From assembly GCA_002049945.1 (NCBI GenBank), contig MVCT01000121.1, forward strand, positions 1 to 7,128: 7,128 nucleotides of DNA. The letters are read 5' to 3'. Source of the DNA: Candidatus Cloacimonas sp. 4484_140 (GTDB lineage Bacteria > Cloacimonadota > Cloacimonadia > JGIOTU-2). Below are positions 1-5,463 of this stretch, piece by piece (positions within the stretch are counted from its first letter, which is position 1; each line of letters starts with the position of its first letter). Below the pieces are notes generated by a model that was not told the origin of the DNA, searched no databases, and saw nothing but the letters and a program-made list of their open reading frames with translations. A program made the translations under genes and the position numbers.

Positions 1-66
1 ATTAGCCCAAAAAAATGATGAGAAGATATTTTACATTCTCATGAAAAAGACGAAATAATAATAATA

Positions 67-95
67 TTGATTTTATTATTGACAAAATATATAAG
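67..95 (+). promoter_or_regulatory. Candidate sigma70-like promoter for the PEGA gene
   Basis: TTGATT at 67-72 (4 of 6 consensus bases) and TATAAG at 90-95 (5 of 6) are separated by 17 bases. Transcription would start near 101-103 and leave a leader of about 33 bases carrying the Shine-Dalgarno of the next gene. A competing reading uses the perfect TTGACA at 79-84 with the poorer TAATTT at 100-105 (15-base spacer). The region is so AT-rich that such matches occur by chance, and the host sigma factor is unknown. Confidence 0.35.
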
Positions 96-123
96 TATCT
101 AATTTATGAAAAATAAATTTTTG

Positions 124-130
124 AAAGGAG
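124..130 (+). promoter_or_regulatory. Ribosome binding site that fixes the PEGA gene start
   Basis: AAAGGAG lies 5 bases before the ATG at 136. The in-frame ATG at 106 has no such site and would put ten extra residues before a standard signal peptide, so 136 is preferred. Confidence 0.8.
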
Positions 131-135
131 TTTAT

Positions 136-1143
136 ATGAAAAAATTAGGTATAATTCTATCGTTTGTACTTTTCTTTTCATTTGTTGTTTCGACCTCACT
201 TTTTGCATTGAGGTTTGAACTGGAAGAATTCAGGAAATTATCTGCCGATTTCAAGGCAGAAAGGGAACCGATCACTGATATGGATATGAATTATTGCTCT
301 GTTCTAAAAGTAGAAGTAGATAGACCGATCGATCTTTCTCTTAAACAGAAAATCTATAAGAAAGAGAACATTGATGAGGATGAATTTTACTTTTACGTTT
401 CTTCAAGAGAGGATCATATTACCTTTCAGGCACCCCATTTTGTACCCCTGACAGTTGATGTGCCTAAAGGAGGTTTGAAGATCGGAACAACCTATTATGT
501 ACAATTGGCAACTCTCGAGGATGTCGATGTTACAATTAATGTTGAGCCGGAAGATGCCCAGATAATGGTGAACGGTTTGATGTGGGAACGCCCAAAAGGA
601 AAATTGATTCCCGGAGAATATGTGATCTTTCTTCTTGCAGAAGATTATGAAGAGATATTGGATACAGTGCTTGTGTCTCCGACAAATACTGTTTTCAATT
701 ATGTGATGGTCGAAGAAAATGTCATGCCGATACTCGAAACAAATGAAGTACCTGTCCCTCAGGGCGATGAGCCATTTTTGATCGAGTTCAACGATTACAG
801 TATCCGTATAACTGCATGTGAATATACGCAGCAAACCCTTACAATTTCCCTTTCCATTACCAATCAGATCACAGAGCGCGAACTCACAATTATGAGAAAT
901 TATACGAAGGCGTATGACTCCGAAGGTAATGAATATGCACCCACTACCATAGAATTCGCGAACAAAACGAAAAACTGGGATCTGCCTCATAATCTTGTGC
1001 AGGATGTTCCGACAAAAGCCCAGTTGATCTTTAAGGAGATCAAGAAACCCATTAGTGTAATTACCCTGCTCAATCTCAGTCTTTATGATAAAGATAATAA
1101 AAATTTCAAGGTGTCTTACAAAAGTATTCCTGTTACGCAATAA
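136..1143 (+). CDS. Exported PEGA-domain protein with C-terminal beta-sandwich-like domain
   Basis: A 335-residue protein of unknown precise role, probably periplasmic or envelope-associated. Residues 1-24 form a signal peptide: MKK, a hydrophobic stretch, then a likely signal peptidase I site after SLFA. No lipobox cysteine is seen. Residues 25-125 resemble the N-terminal region I recall in PEGA proteins of FCB-group bacteria (FRKLSADF, then FYFYVSSRE, FQAPHFVPLTVDVP). Residues about 130-192 look like a PEGA domain: DVTINVEPEDAQIMVNG, a turn, PGEYVIFLLAEDYEE and a closing beta strand. PEGA domains are surface-layer-type beta modules. Residues about 217-330 are beta-rich with alternating hydrophobics (YSIRITACEY, LTISLSITN, KAYDSEGNEY) and resemble the immunoglobulin-like DUF4352 type. 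The start at 136 is chosen for its ribosome binding site. A strong terminator follows, so it is probably transcribed alone. No catalytic motif is visible, which suggests a structural or binding role. Confidence 0.85.
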   Translation: MKKLGIILSFVLFFSFVVSTSLFALRFELEEFRKLSADFKAEREPITDMDMNYCSVLKVEVDRPIDLSLKQKIYKKENIDEDEFYFYVSSREDHITFQAPHFVPLTVDVPKGGLKIGTTYYVQLATLEDVDVTINVEPEDAQIMVNGLMWERPKGKLIPGEYVIFLLAEDYEEILDTVLVSPTNTVFNYVMVEENVMPILETNEVPVPQGDEPFLIEFNDYSIRITACEYTQQTLTISLSITNQITERELTIMRNYTKAYDSEGNEYAPTTIEFANKTKNWDLPHNLVQDVPTKAQLIFKEIKKPISVITLLNLSLYDKDNKNFKVSYKSIPVTQ

Positions 1144-1167
1144 AACTAAAAAAGTATTTTAAAATTA

Positions 1168-1197
1168 AGAAAGAGGAAGCTTGAGCTTCCTCTTTTT
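1168..1197 (+). terminator. Intrinsic terminator after the PEGA gene
   Basis: AAGAGGAAGC at 1171-1180 pairs perfectly with GCTTCCTCTT at 1185-1194 around the tetraloop TTGA. The stem extends outwards through the A-rich 5' flank and T-run, giving about 13 pairs including one G-T. A T-run ends the hairpin on the plus strand and an A-rich flank sits at 1149-1172, so it could also work for the minus strand. It begins 25 bases after the PEGA stop codon and ends 8 bases before the ATG of the permease gene, so it doubles as that gene's leader. Confidence 0.85.
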
Positions 1198-1205
1198 AAA
1201 CCTAA

Positions 1206-1961
1206 ATGGATTTTCAAAAATTCTTTTTAAAGAAATTTTTCAATATAAAGGGTAAAAGGGATTTTTTTTCCTTTGGTTCCCTTATTTCAATTGCCAGTAT
1301 TACAATTGGAGTTATAGCGCTCACAGTGTCCCTCGCTCTATTCAGCGGTTACTATGATACAATGAAAGAGATCATATTGGGGGTGAATTCTCATATCTAC
1401 ATTCTAAAATTTGGCAATGAAACCATTCAACATGAAGAATATATGAGAGTGAGTTCGATGCTGGATACAGTTGAAGCGGTGCAGTCGTATGCTCCCTTTT
1501 TGTACACCGAAGGAATGGCAGTAAGAGATGCTGACATCGCAGGAGTTATCATACGCGGACTTGATTTTGAAAAAGAGATTGAAACTTCAGACATTGGGTG
1601 TTTTATTGAGGAAGGAACTTATGCACAGGATGGTGATTTTACAGTTATTGGAAGCAATATTGCAAAAAGATTGCATATAACAGTCGGTGATACAATAAAA
1701 CTGATCACACCCATGAATGCTGATGTTACTTTTGCAGGCATGATACCCTCTTCAATTGAAGTTGAAGTTTCAGGGATTTTTTCTTCGGGAATGTTCGAAT
1801 TCGACAACTCTCTTGTGCTTCTTCCGATGAAAACTGCACAGGAATTCCTTTCCATTTCAGATCATTATTCCGGGATTTCTGTTAAACTGCGAAATGAATT
1901 TATCGAGGAAGCTGATATTGTCGCATCACACATTCAGCAAAAACTTTCCTGCTTGGTTTGA
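1206..1961 (+). CDS. lolC: LolC/LolE-type lipoprotein-release permease, N-terminal part (truncated)
   Basis: This is the first part of an inner-membrane permease of the LolCDE family, which with the LolD ATPase lifts outer-membrane-destined lipoproteins out of the inner membrane. The start looks complete: a short basic amphipathic leader (FFLKKFFNIKGKRDFF), then the first membrane helix at residues about 23-48, in the usual family pattern with NSHIYI after it. The following 200 residues are the MacB/Lol-like periplasmic domain (VIIRGLDFEKE, EEGTY, VIGSNIAKRL, GDTIKLITP, VSGIFSSGMFEFDNSLVLLP). The frame closes at TGA 1959-1961 a few residues after ADIVASHIQQKLS, just where the family enters the segment before membrane helix 2. 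The rest continues in another frame from about 1943-1952. No Shine-Dalgarno precedes the ATG, and the terminator ends 8 bases upstream. LolC versus LolE cannot be told apart; single-permease systems also occur. The function given is that of the intact family. Confidence 0.85.
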   Translation: MDFQKFFLKKFFNIKGKRDFFSFGSLISIASITIGVIALTVSLALFSGYYDTMKEIILGVNSHIYILKFGNETIQHEEYMRVSSMLDTVEAVQSYAPFLYTEGMAVRDADIAGVIIRGLDFEKEIETSDIGCFIEEGTYAQDGDFTVIGSNIAKRLHITVGDTIKLITPMNADVTFAGMIPSSIEVEVSGIFSSGMFEFDNSLVLLPMKTAQEFLSISDHYSGISVKLRNEFIEEADIVASHIQQKLSCLV

Positions 1962-2182
1962 TTATTGGTATGCTTATTTCCCTGCTGCTGACTCACACTG
2001 ATCTTATCAAAATTGAAAGCGATGTATATCTGATCGAGCATCTCGTAGTAGAAAATCAACCTATAGATTTTATTTTAATTATTCTTGTTTCGGGTATAAT
2101 AATAGCGTTGTCATCCTACTTTCCTTTACGGAAAATTTCGCAACTACAGGCAGTATCAATTATTCGAATTTCAAAAAAATAG
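1958..2182 (+). CDS. lolC: LolC/LolE-type permease, C-terminal fragment in a shifted frame
   Basis: Family-like sequence in this frame begins a little before the nominal TTG, at about 1946 (FLLGLIIGM). It covers the end of membrane helix 3 (GLIIGMLISLLL), the short periplasmic loop (LIKIESDVYLIEHLVVENQP, matching the usual IKLP-DVY-I--LPV pattern), membrane helix 4 (FILIILVSGIIIALSSYFPL) and the cytoplasmic tail (RKISQLQAVSIIRISKK, in place of the usual A-L-PVEALRYE). The two pieces total about 325 residues, against roughly 400-415 for the family. The missing 75-90 residues are membrane helix 2, the cytoplasmic coupling loop that touches the ATPase, and most of helix 3. The TTG overlapping the upstream TGA is not a convincing start and no ribosome binding site precedes it, so this is a remnant rather than a separate gene. 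It ends 9 bases before lolD. Confidence 0.75.
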   Translation: MIIGMLISLLLTHTDLIKIESDVYLIEHLVVENQPIDFILIILVSGIIIALSSYFPLRKISQLQAVSIIRISKK

Positions 2183-2187
2183 AGAGG
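2181..2187 (+). promoter_or_regulatory. Ribosome binding site of lolD
   Basis: AGAGAGG sits 4 bases before the ATG at 2192 and overlaps the last two bases of the permease stop codon TAG (2180-2182). This tight spacing is typical of an operon. Confidence 0.65.
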
Positions 2188-2191
2188 TACT

Positions 2192-2878
2192 ATGATCTTA
2201 CAGGCACAGCACATTACGAAAAGTTATTATGAAGGAACTGAAGAGACACGCTTAACAGTCCTTGATGACCTTGATTTCTCTATGAAGCAAGGATCAATAG
2301 TATCCATAACCGGCTTATCCGGTAGCGGGAAAAGTACATTCCTTCATATTTTAGGAACTCTCGATCAGCCGGATTCCGGAAATATTATATTTAAAGAAAG
2401 GGACATACGATCATTTAATGAAAGTGATCTGGCACATTTTCGCAATATGAATATCGGTTTTGTTTTCCAGTTCCATCATTTATTGCCCGAACTTACAACA
2501 GTGGAAAACGTTGCCATGCCCAAAATGATAAGCGGAAGATCATATAAGGAGAGTATCCGTGCATCTGAAGAATTGTTAAAGTCCCTTGATCTTATTGAGC
2601 GAAGATATCATTATCCTCACCAACTGAGCGGTGGGGAGCAGCAGAGAGTTGCAGTAGCCCGGGCGCTGATCAATAATCCGGATATTGTACTCGCAGATGA
2701 GCCCACAGGCAACCTGGATTCCATACACAGCAGGGAATTAACCGATCTTATTTGGAGTTTGAATGAGCGATTTGATACAACAGTCCTTCTCGTTACTCAT
2801 AATGATGAACTTGCAAAACGGGCGGATGAAGTGTATAATCTAATGGACGGTAAGCTTCATAAGCTAAATGAAAAATAG
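2192..2878 (+). CDS. lolD: Lipoprotein-release ABC transporter ATP-binding protein LolD
   Basis: A complete 228-residue cytoplasmic ATPase that powers lipoprotein release by the Lol permease. All ABC motifs are present: Walker A GLSGSGKST at residues 41-49, Q-loop glutamine Q93 in FVFQFHHLLPELT, signature LSGGEQQR at 145-152, Walker B IVLADEP at 165-171 with catalytic E170, D-loop GNLDS at 173-177 and switch histidine H203 in VTHN. The FQFHHLLPEFT-like segment after the Q-loop and the VENV-MP motif are characteristic of LolD among the LolD/MacB/FtsE class. Length is normal for the family and the reading frame is undamaged, unlike both neighbours. It lies 9 bases after the permease remnant with a good Shine-Dalgarno, so the two form one transcription unit. 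With no intact permease in the window, it would need a partner encoded elsewhere if the damage to lolC is real. Confidence 0.95.
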   Translation: MILQAQHITKSYYEGTEETRLTVLDDLDFSMKQGSIVSITGLSGSGKSTFLHILGTLDQPDSGNIIFKERDIRSFNESDLAHFRNMNIGFVFQFHHLLPELTTVENVAMPKMISGRSYKESIRASEELLKSLDLIERRYHYPHQLSGGEQQRVAVARALINNPDIVLADEPTGNLDSIHSRELTDLIWSLNERFDTTVLLVTHNDELAKRADEVYNLMDGKLHKLNEK

Positions 2879-2988
2879 GTAGAGCTTACTCTAAAAAGGT
2901 TATAATTAGAAATATGTTAGGAAAATATTCAAATATTTGGAAACCATTACTCTCCTTCTCACGTCCCCAAAGCCCTCACCAGTACTCT

Positions 2989-3014
2989 CGTTCCCAAAGC
3001 CCTCTTTGGGAACG
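2989..3014. repeat. Perfect 11-bp palindrome CGTTCCCAAAG / CTTTGGGAACG
   Basis: The arms at 2989-2999 and 3004-3014 are exact reverse complements around a 4-base loop (CCCT). There is no following T-run, so this is not a standard terminator; it looks like the core of a REP-like dispersed element. Confidence 0.85.
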
Positions 3015-3032
3015 CAATGTCTTATCGTCTTC

Positions 3033-3088
3033 CGTTACCAAGCCAGTCTTCATTGCATTACGCCTTGGTAAACAGTGGCTTGGTAGCG
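3033..3088. repeat. 13-bp inverted repeat with an alternative inner pairing
   Basis: CGTTACCAAGCCA at 3033-3045 pairs with TGGCTTGGTAGCG at 3076-3088 (12 Watson-Crick pairs and one G-T). The same 5' arm, TTACCAAG at 3035-3042, can instead pair with CTTGGTAA at 3064-3071. Only one of the two foldings can form at a time. Confidence 0.75.
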
Positions 3089-3128
3089 ATAGTAGTAGTT
3101 GGTGGTTAATGAAACAAAAAATTGCATT

Positions 3129-3144
3129 AACCGTTTCAACGGTT
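3129..3144. repeat. Short hairpin AACCGTT / AACGGTT
   Basis: The arms at 3129-3135 and 3138-3144 are exact complements. As RNA, six pairs with a 4-base loop is the realistic form. It lies about 48 bases before the tamB start and has no T-run, so it is more likely part of the repeat than a terminator. Confidence 0.5.
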
Positions 3145-3191
3145 TCTCGATTTTTAGAGCGGACTCATAATAGCAAGAAAATTATTTACCA

Positions 3192-4718
3192 ATGAGAAAA
3201 CGAAAATGGTTGCTGATAGTCATCATTATCATCATATTGATCAACCTTCTTTTCTGGGGAATGACCTATCTGTTCGATGTTAATACATATATTAAGAATC
3301 GTCTAACTGAAACCCTCGGCAGGAGATTGAATGCTATCATTACGTTTTCGACACTTAATATCACATCAAAAACACTTCAAATATCTGATCTGGAAATCGT
3401 GCAGCAGGATGGTGAATATACATTTAAGGCAAAACAGCTTTATATTGATTATTCTTTCTGGCGATTGCTGCTTCATAAATTTCATTTCACAAAAGCTCTG
3501 AAAGAGATACGTTGCTTTTCACCGGAGTTCATTTATAATTCTACATTCAAAGAAGGGCAGACACAACTGAGTATTGACATTGAAGCTTTAGAAAAATCAC
3601 TGACTCGTTTTAGTTATATTTCAATTATCAATGGAAAAGTTAGCGTGAGCAGTACTGGGGATATTGTCTTTTCGGAGAATCTGGAGAAAATAAATGTTAG
3701 TCTCCAAAAGCAGCAAGATAAAGAGTGGCATATAAAAATGACTGCCCTTCAGACCGAAAGTGATGGGTCGCTTGAGATCGATGGAGTATATTCAAAACAG
3801 TCAAATCATTTTAAAACTATGCTCAGGGATTACGAAGTGCCCAGGATTAGCATAAAGGATGTGTCCCTCATTAGGTCAAGTATAAATGCAGAGTTTGAAA
3901 CTACTTTATCTGGAATTTCACGGGGAATTATCCACATCAGTGATATTGAAAGCAATTTCCGGAATGAAAGTATCTCTTCAAAGGGAATGACAATATTACT
4001 AACTCCTGACTCACTCAAGTTCGATAAAAAGGTCGAGTTTTTGTGGAAAGAAAATGTGTTGATGGGTGATGGCTCTATTTCTAATTATTTGAGCAAAGAT
4101 TCTAATCTGGATATTAATTTTGAAATGAATGATTTCAACATGGCTTCTCTCGATGAAAACATGTCGGGATGTATTGATCTGCACGCAGTCATGACCGGCA
4201 ACTATACCTCACCGGTAATTGATTTGAAGATAGCTGGAGATAAGTTTGGATATGATTCTCTTGAATTTAGCAACCTGTCAACGCAGCTAATATACAGAGA
4301 TAAATACGCAGAAATTCAGAATGGGATTTTTGAAATTGACTCTAACCGAGTGGAATTTAATGGAGGTGTTACAGTAGAAGGAAGTAATCTTTTAGAGAGC
4401 ATGTTAGATATAACTTTTGAATCGGAAAACTTTAAATATCCGATTGAAGATTTTACAATAAAATCTGACGCAAAGGTAAAGGTATCGGGTTTTGTACAGT
4501 ATCCCAAAGTACATGCAGCTCTTGAAAAACTAATTGTACAGAATGATATTATCCAACTTCCTGAATTGTCCGGAAGTATTTCTTATCAAACCCAAAAAGC
4601 AGCTTATGATCTGCAAAATGCTTCTCGGTCGATAATTTTGAGGGGAAATTTTAATCCTTCTAAAAGGACTCCTTCAATAAATGCTGAGTTATTTGCAAAT
4701 GTTCAATTTTGCCTTTAA
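3192..4718 (+). CDS. tamB: TamB-family translocation/assembly protein, N-terminal segment (frameshifted)
   Basis: This is the first of three frame-shifted pieces of a TamB/DUF490-type protein. TamB proteins are anchored in the inner membrane, span the periplasm as a long beta-structured groove, and act with a BamA-like partner in outer-membrane protein assembly or phospholipid transport. Residues 6-27 are a single membrane anchor behind a basic start (MRKRKWLLIVIIIIILINLL). Next comes the usual N-terminal AsmA-like signature (YIKNRLTETLGRRLNAIITFSTLNI, LQISDLEI, FKAKQLYIDYSFWRLL). The rest is repeated amphipathic beta strands typical of the family. The ATG at 3192 has no clear Shine-Dalgarno and follows directly on the repeat region. 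Family-like reading stops at about residue 503 (AELFANV), after which this frame runs only QFCL to TAA 4716-4718; the continuation is in the +1 frame. The three pieces span about 1,215 codons, a normal TamB size. Confidence 0.8.
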   Translation: MRKRKWLLIVIIIIILINLLFWGMTYLFDVNTYIKNRLTETLGRRLNAIITFSTLNITSKTLQISDLEIVQQDGEYTFKAKQLYIDYSFWRLLLHKFHFTKALKEIRCFSPEFIYNSTFKEGQTQLSIDIEALEKSLTRFSYISIINGKVSVSSTGDIVFSENLEKINVSLQKQQDKEWHIKMTALQTESDGSLEIDGVYSKQSNHFKTMLRDYEVPRISIKDVSLIRSSINAEFETTLSGISRGIIHISDIESNFRNESISSKGMTILLTPDSLKFDKKVEFLWKENVLMGDGSISNYLSKDSNLDINFEMNDFNMASLDENMSGCIDLHAVMTGNYTSPVIDLKIAGDKFGYDSLEFSNLSTQLIYRDKYAEIQNGIFEIDSNRVEFNGGVTVEGSNLLESMLDITFESENFKYPIEDFTIKSDAKVKVSGFVQYPKVHAALEKLIVQNDIIQLPELSGSISYQTQKAAYDLQNASRSIILRGNFNPSKRTPSINAELFANVQFCL

Positions 4719-5463
4719 TTCAACACTTTCTGAGGATGATCAAATAACAGCAGGATTAAGAATTAATGATAATATTTTCGCTGATGCAACCATTCAGATG
4801 AATCAGAAAGATATTCAGTATTCAGGGAGTTTGTCGATTGATTCCTTGTACATCAATCAGTTAAATAATCTCGTGCCTATTTTTGAAAAAGATGCTCCGT
4901 TAAGCGGTGTGCTGGATATCGATTTTGCCTATGATAGCTCCAATAAAATACAGGGGAAAGGTAACTTGTATTTGAAGGAGTTCGGTTTTAGTAAAGATAT
5001 TCATCACTTTGATCTTGCTTGCTCCGTACAGGCAGAATCAGATATGATATCTCTTGAGAATATTCAAATTCGAAATTCACAATCTCTCTTTAAAGGTGAT
5101 GCTCATCTTGATCTTGCTGAAGGAAAATTTGAACTGAATGCTTCAGAACAAGATGTATTATTGGAGGAGTTTTTTCGCACAATTCCACTGAAAGGCAAAG
5201 CGAGTTACTCTCTTGTCGCATCCGGAAATCTAAATGATCCCCGTGTGCTGTGTGATATTTCTATCGAAAATGGAACGCTTTATAAGACTGCTTTTAGCTC
5301 GTTTGAAAGCCAACTTTTTCAGGATAATGATATGTTCTATCTCAATGATCTGAAGGTTATTGCACCTGAATTTACTTTTACCGGAAGCGGATCGTACAGT
5401 TATAATTTTATCACAGAGGAATTTCATGATCAGCCGGATAATATGAAGTTTCTGCGAGTTTGA
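4681..5463 (+). CDS. tamB: TamB-family protein, middle segment in +1 frame
   Basis: The genuine protein in this frame starts at about 4703-4708 (NFAFNSTLSEDDQ), not at the ATG 4681, which lies inside the preceding segment and has no ribosome binding site. The content is TamB-like beta repeat: GSLSIDSLYINQLNNLVP, APLSGVLDIDFAYDSS, IQGKGNLYLKEFGF, SLENIQIRNSQSLFKGDAHL, IPLKGKASYSLVASGNLNDP. The last is the common pattern in which a strand is followed by GNLNDP and then by 'ENGTLY'. Family-like sequence ends at PDN near 5439-5441; MKFLRV before TGA 5461-5463 is out-of-frame read-through. Removing one base near 4701-4703 joins the upstream segment as ELFANV-NFAFNSTL, a smooth continuation. Codon and base use resemble the flanking pieces, so the shift is recent or an artefact. 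Confidence 0.75.
   Translation: MLSYLQMFNFAFNSTLSEDDQITAGLRINDNIFADATIQMNQKDIQYSGSLSIDSLYINQLNNLVPIFEKDAPLSGVLDIDFAYDSSNKIQGKGNLYLKEFGFSKDIHHFDLACSVQAESDMISLENIQIRNSQSLFKGDAHLDLAEGKFELNASEQDVLLEEFFRTIPLKGKASYSLVASGNLNDPRVLCDISIENGTLYKTAFSSFESQLFQDNDMFYLNDLKVIAPEFTFTGSGSYSYNFITEEFHDQPDNMKFLRV
4713..4719 (+). other. CTT-TAA-T at the first tamB frame break, possible +1 recoding site
   Basis: The upstream frame ends in the codons CTT TAA and the continuation is exactly +1 of it. A tRNA-Leu slipping from CTT to TTT would enter the correct frame (AAT TCA ACA). The well-known bacterial release-factor-2 frameshift site is CTT TGA C, but it depends on a Shine-Dalgarno-like sequence just upstream, which I do not see here. 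An indel 10-15 bases earlier explains the data as well or better. Confidence 0.2.

Larger units (their letters stand above)
2879..3191. repeat. Non-coding intergenic region rich in dispersed palindromic repeats
   Basis: This 313-base gap between lolD and tamB holds no credible gene. From about 2940 it is made of repeat modules: a 16-base block CGTYCCCAAAGCCCTC at 2962-2977 and again at 2989-3004 (27-base period, one mismatch), the perfect palindrome at 2989-3014, a long stem at 3033-3088, the word ATTGCATTA at 3052-3060 and 3121-3129, and a small hairpin at 3129-3144. The one open frame across it (2914-3195) encodes a low-complexity Ser/Pro/Trp-rich sequence, as expected of translated repeat. 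Bases 2879-2940 are AT-rich leader; TATAAT at 2901-2906 could be a -10 box for tamB but has no matching -35. I recall similar GTTCCCAAA...TTTGGGAAC elements scattered through several environmental bacterial genomes, but could not check this. Confidence 0.7.

Noticed and set aside
18..42. Inverted repeat ATGAGAA / TTCTCAT with 11-base loop, as a terminator of an upstream gene
   Set aside because: The stem is short and AT-rich, the loop is large and no T-run follows. The AATAATA/TATTATT pair at 60-80 is equally expected in such AT-rich DNA.
403..1140. Long minus-strand open frame of 245 codons opposite the PEGA gene
   Set aside because: The plus-strand gene has a signal peptide, domains, ribosome binding site and terminator. 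The antisense product is Ile/Cys/His-rich with no domain, as expected of a shadow.
2962..3144. Possible CRISPR array
   Set aside because: Only two near-identical blocks occur, spaced 27 bases apart with an 11-base gap. There are no regular spacers and no cas gene.
2914..3195. Open frame of 93 codons between lolD and tamB, whose TGA overlaps the tamB ATG (ATGA)
   Set aside because: It runs through palindromic repeat modules, has a low-complexity Ser/Trp-rich translation, no ribosome binding site and no recognisable domain. The ATGA overlap is probably chance.
5457..5463. TTGA stop-start overlaps at 1958-1961 and 5460-5463 as translational coupling of separate genes
   Set aside because: Homology in the downstream frames begins upstream of both TTG codons, no ribosome binding sites precede them, and the pieces belong to single known families.
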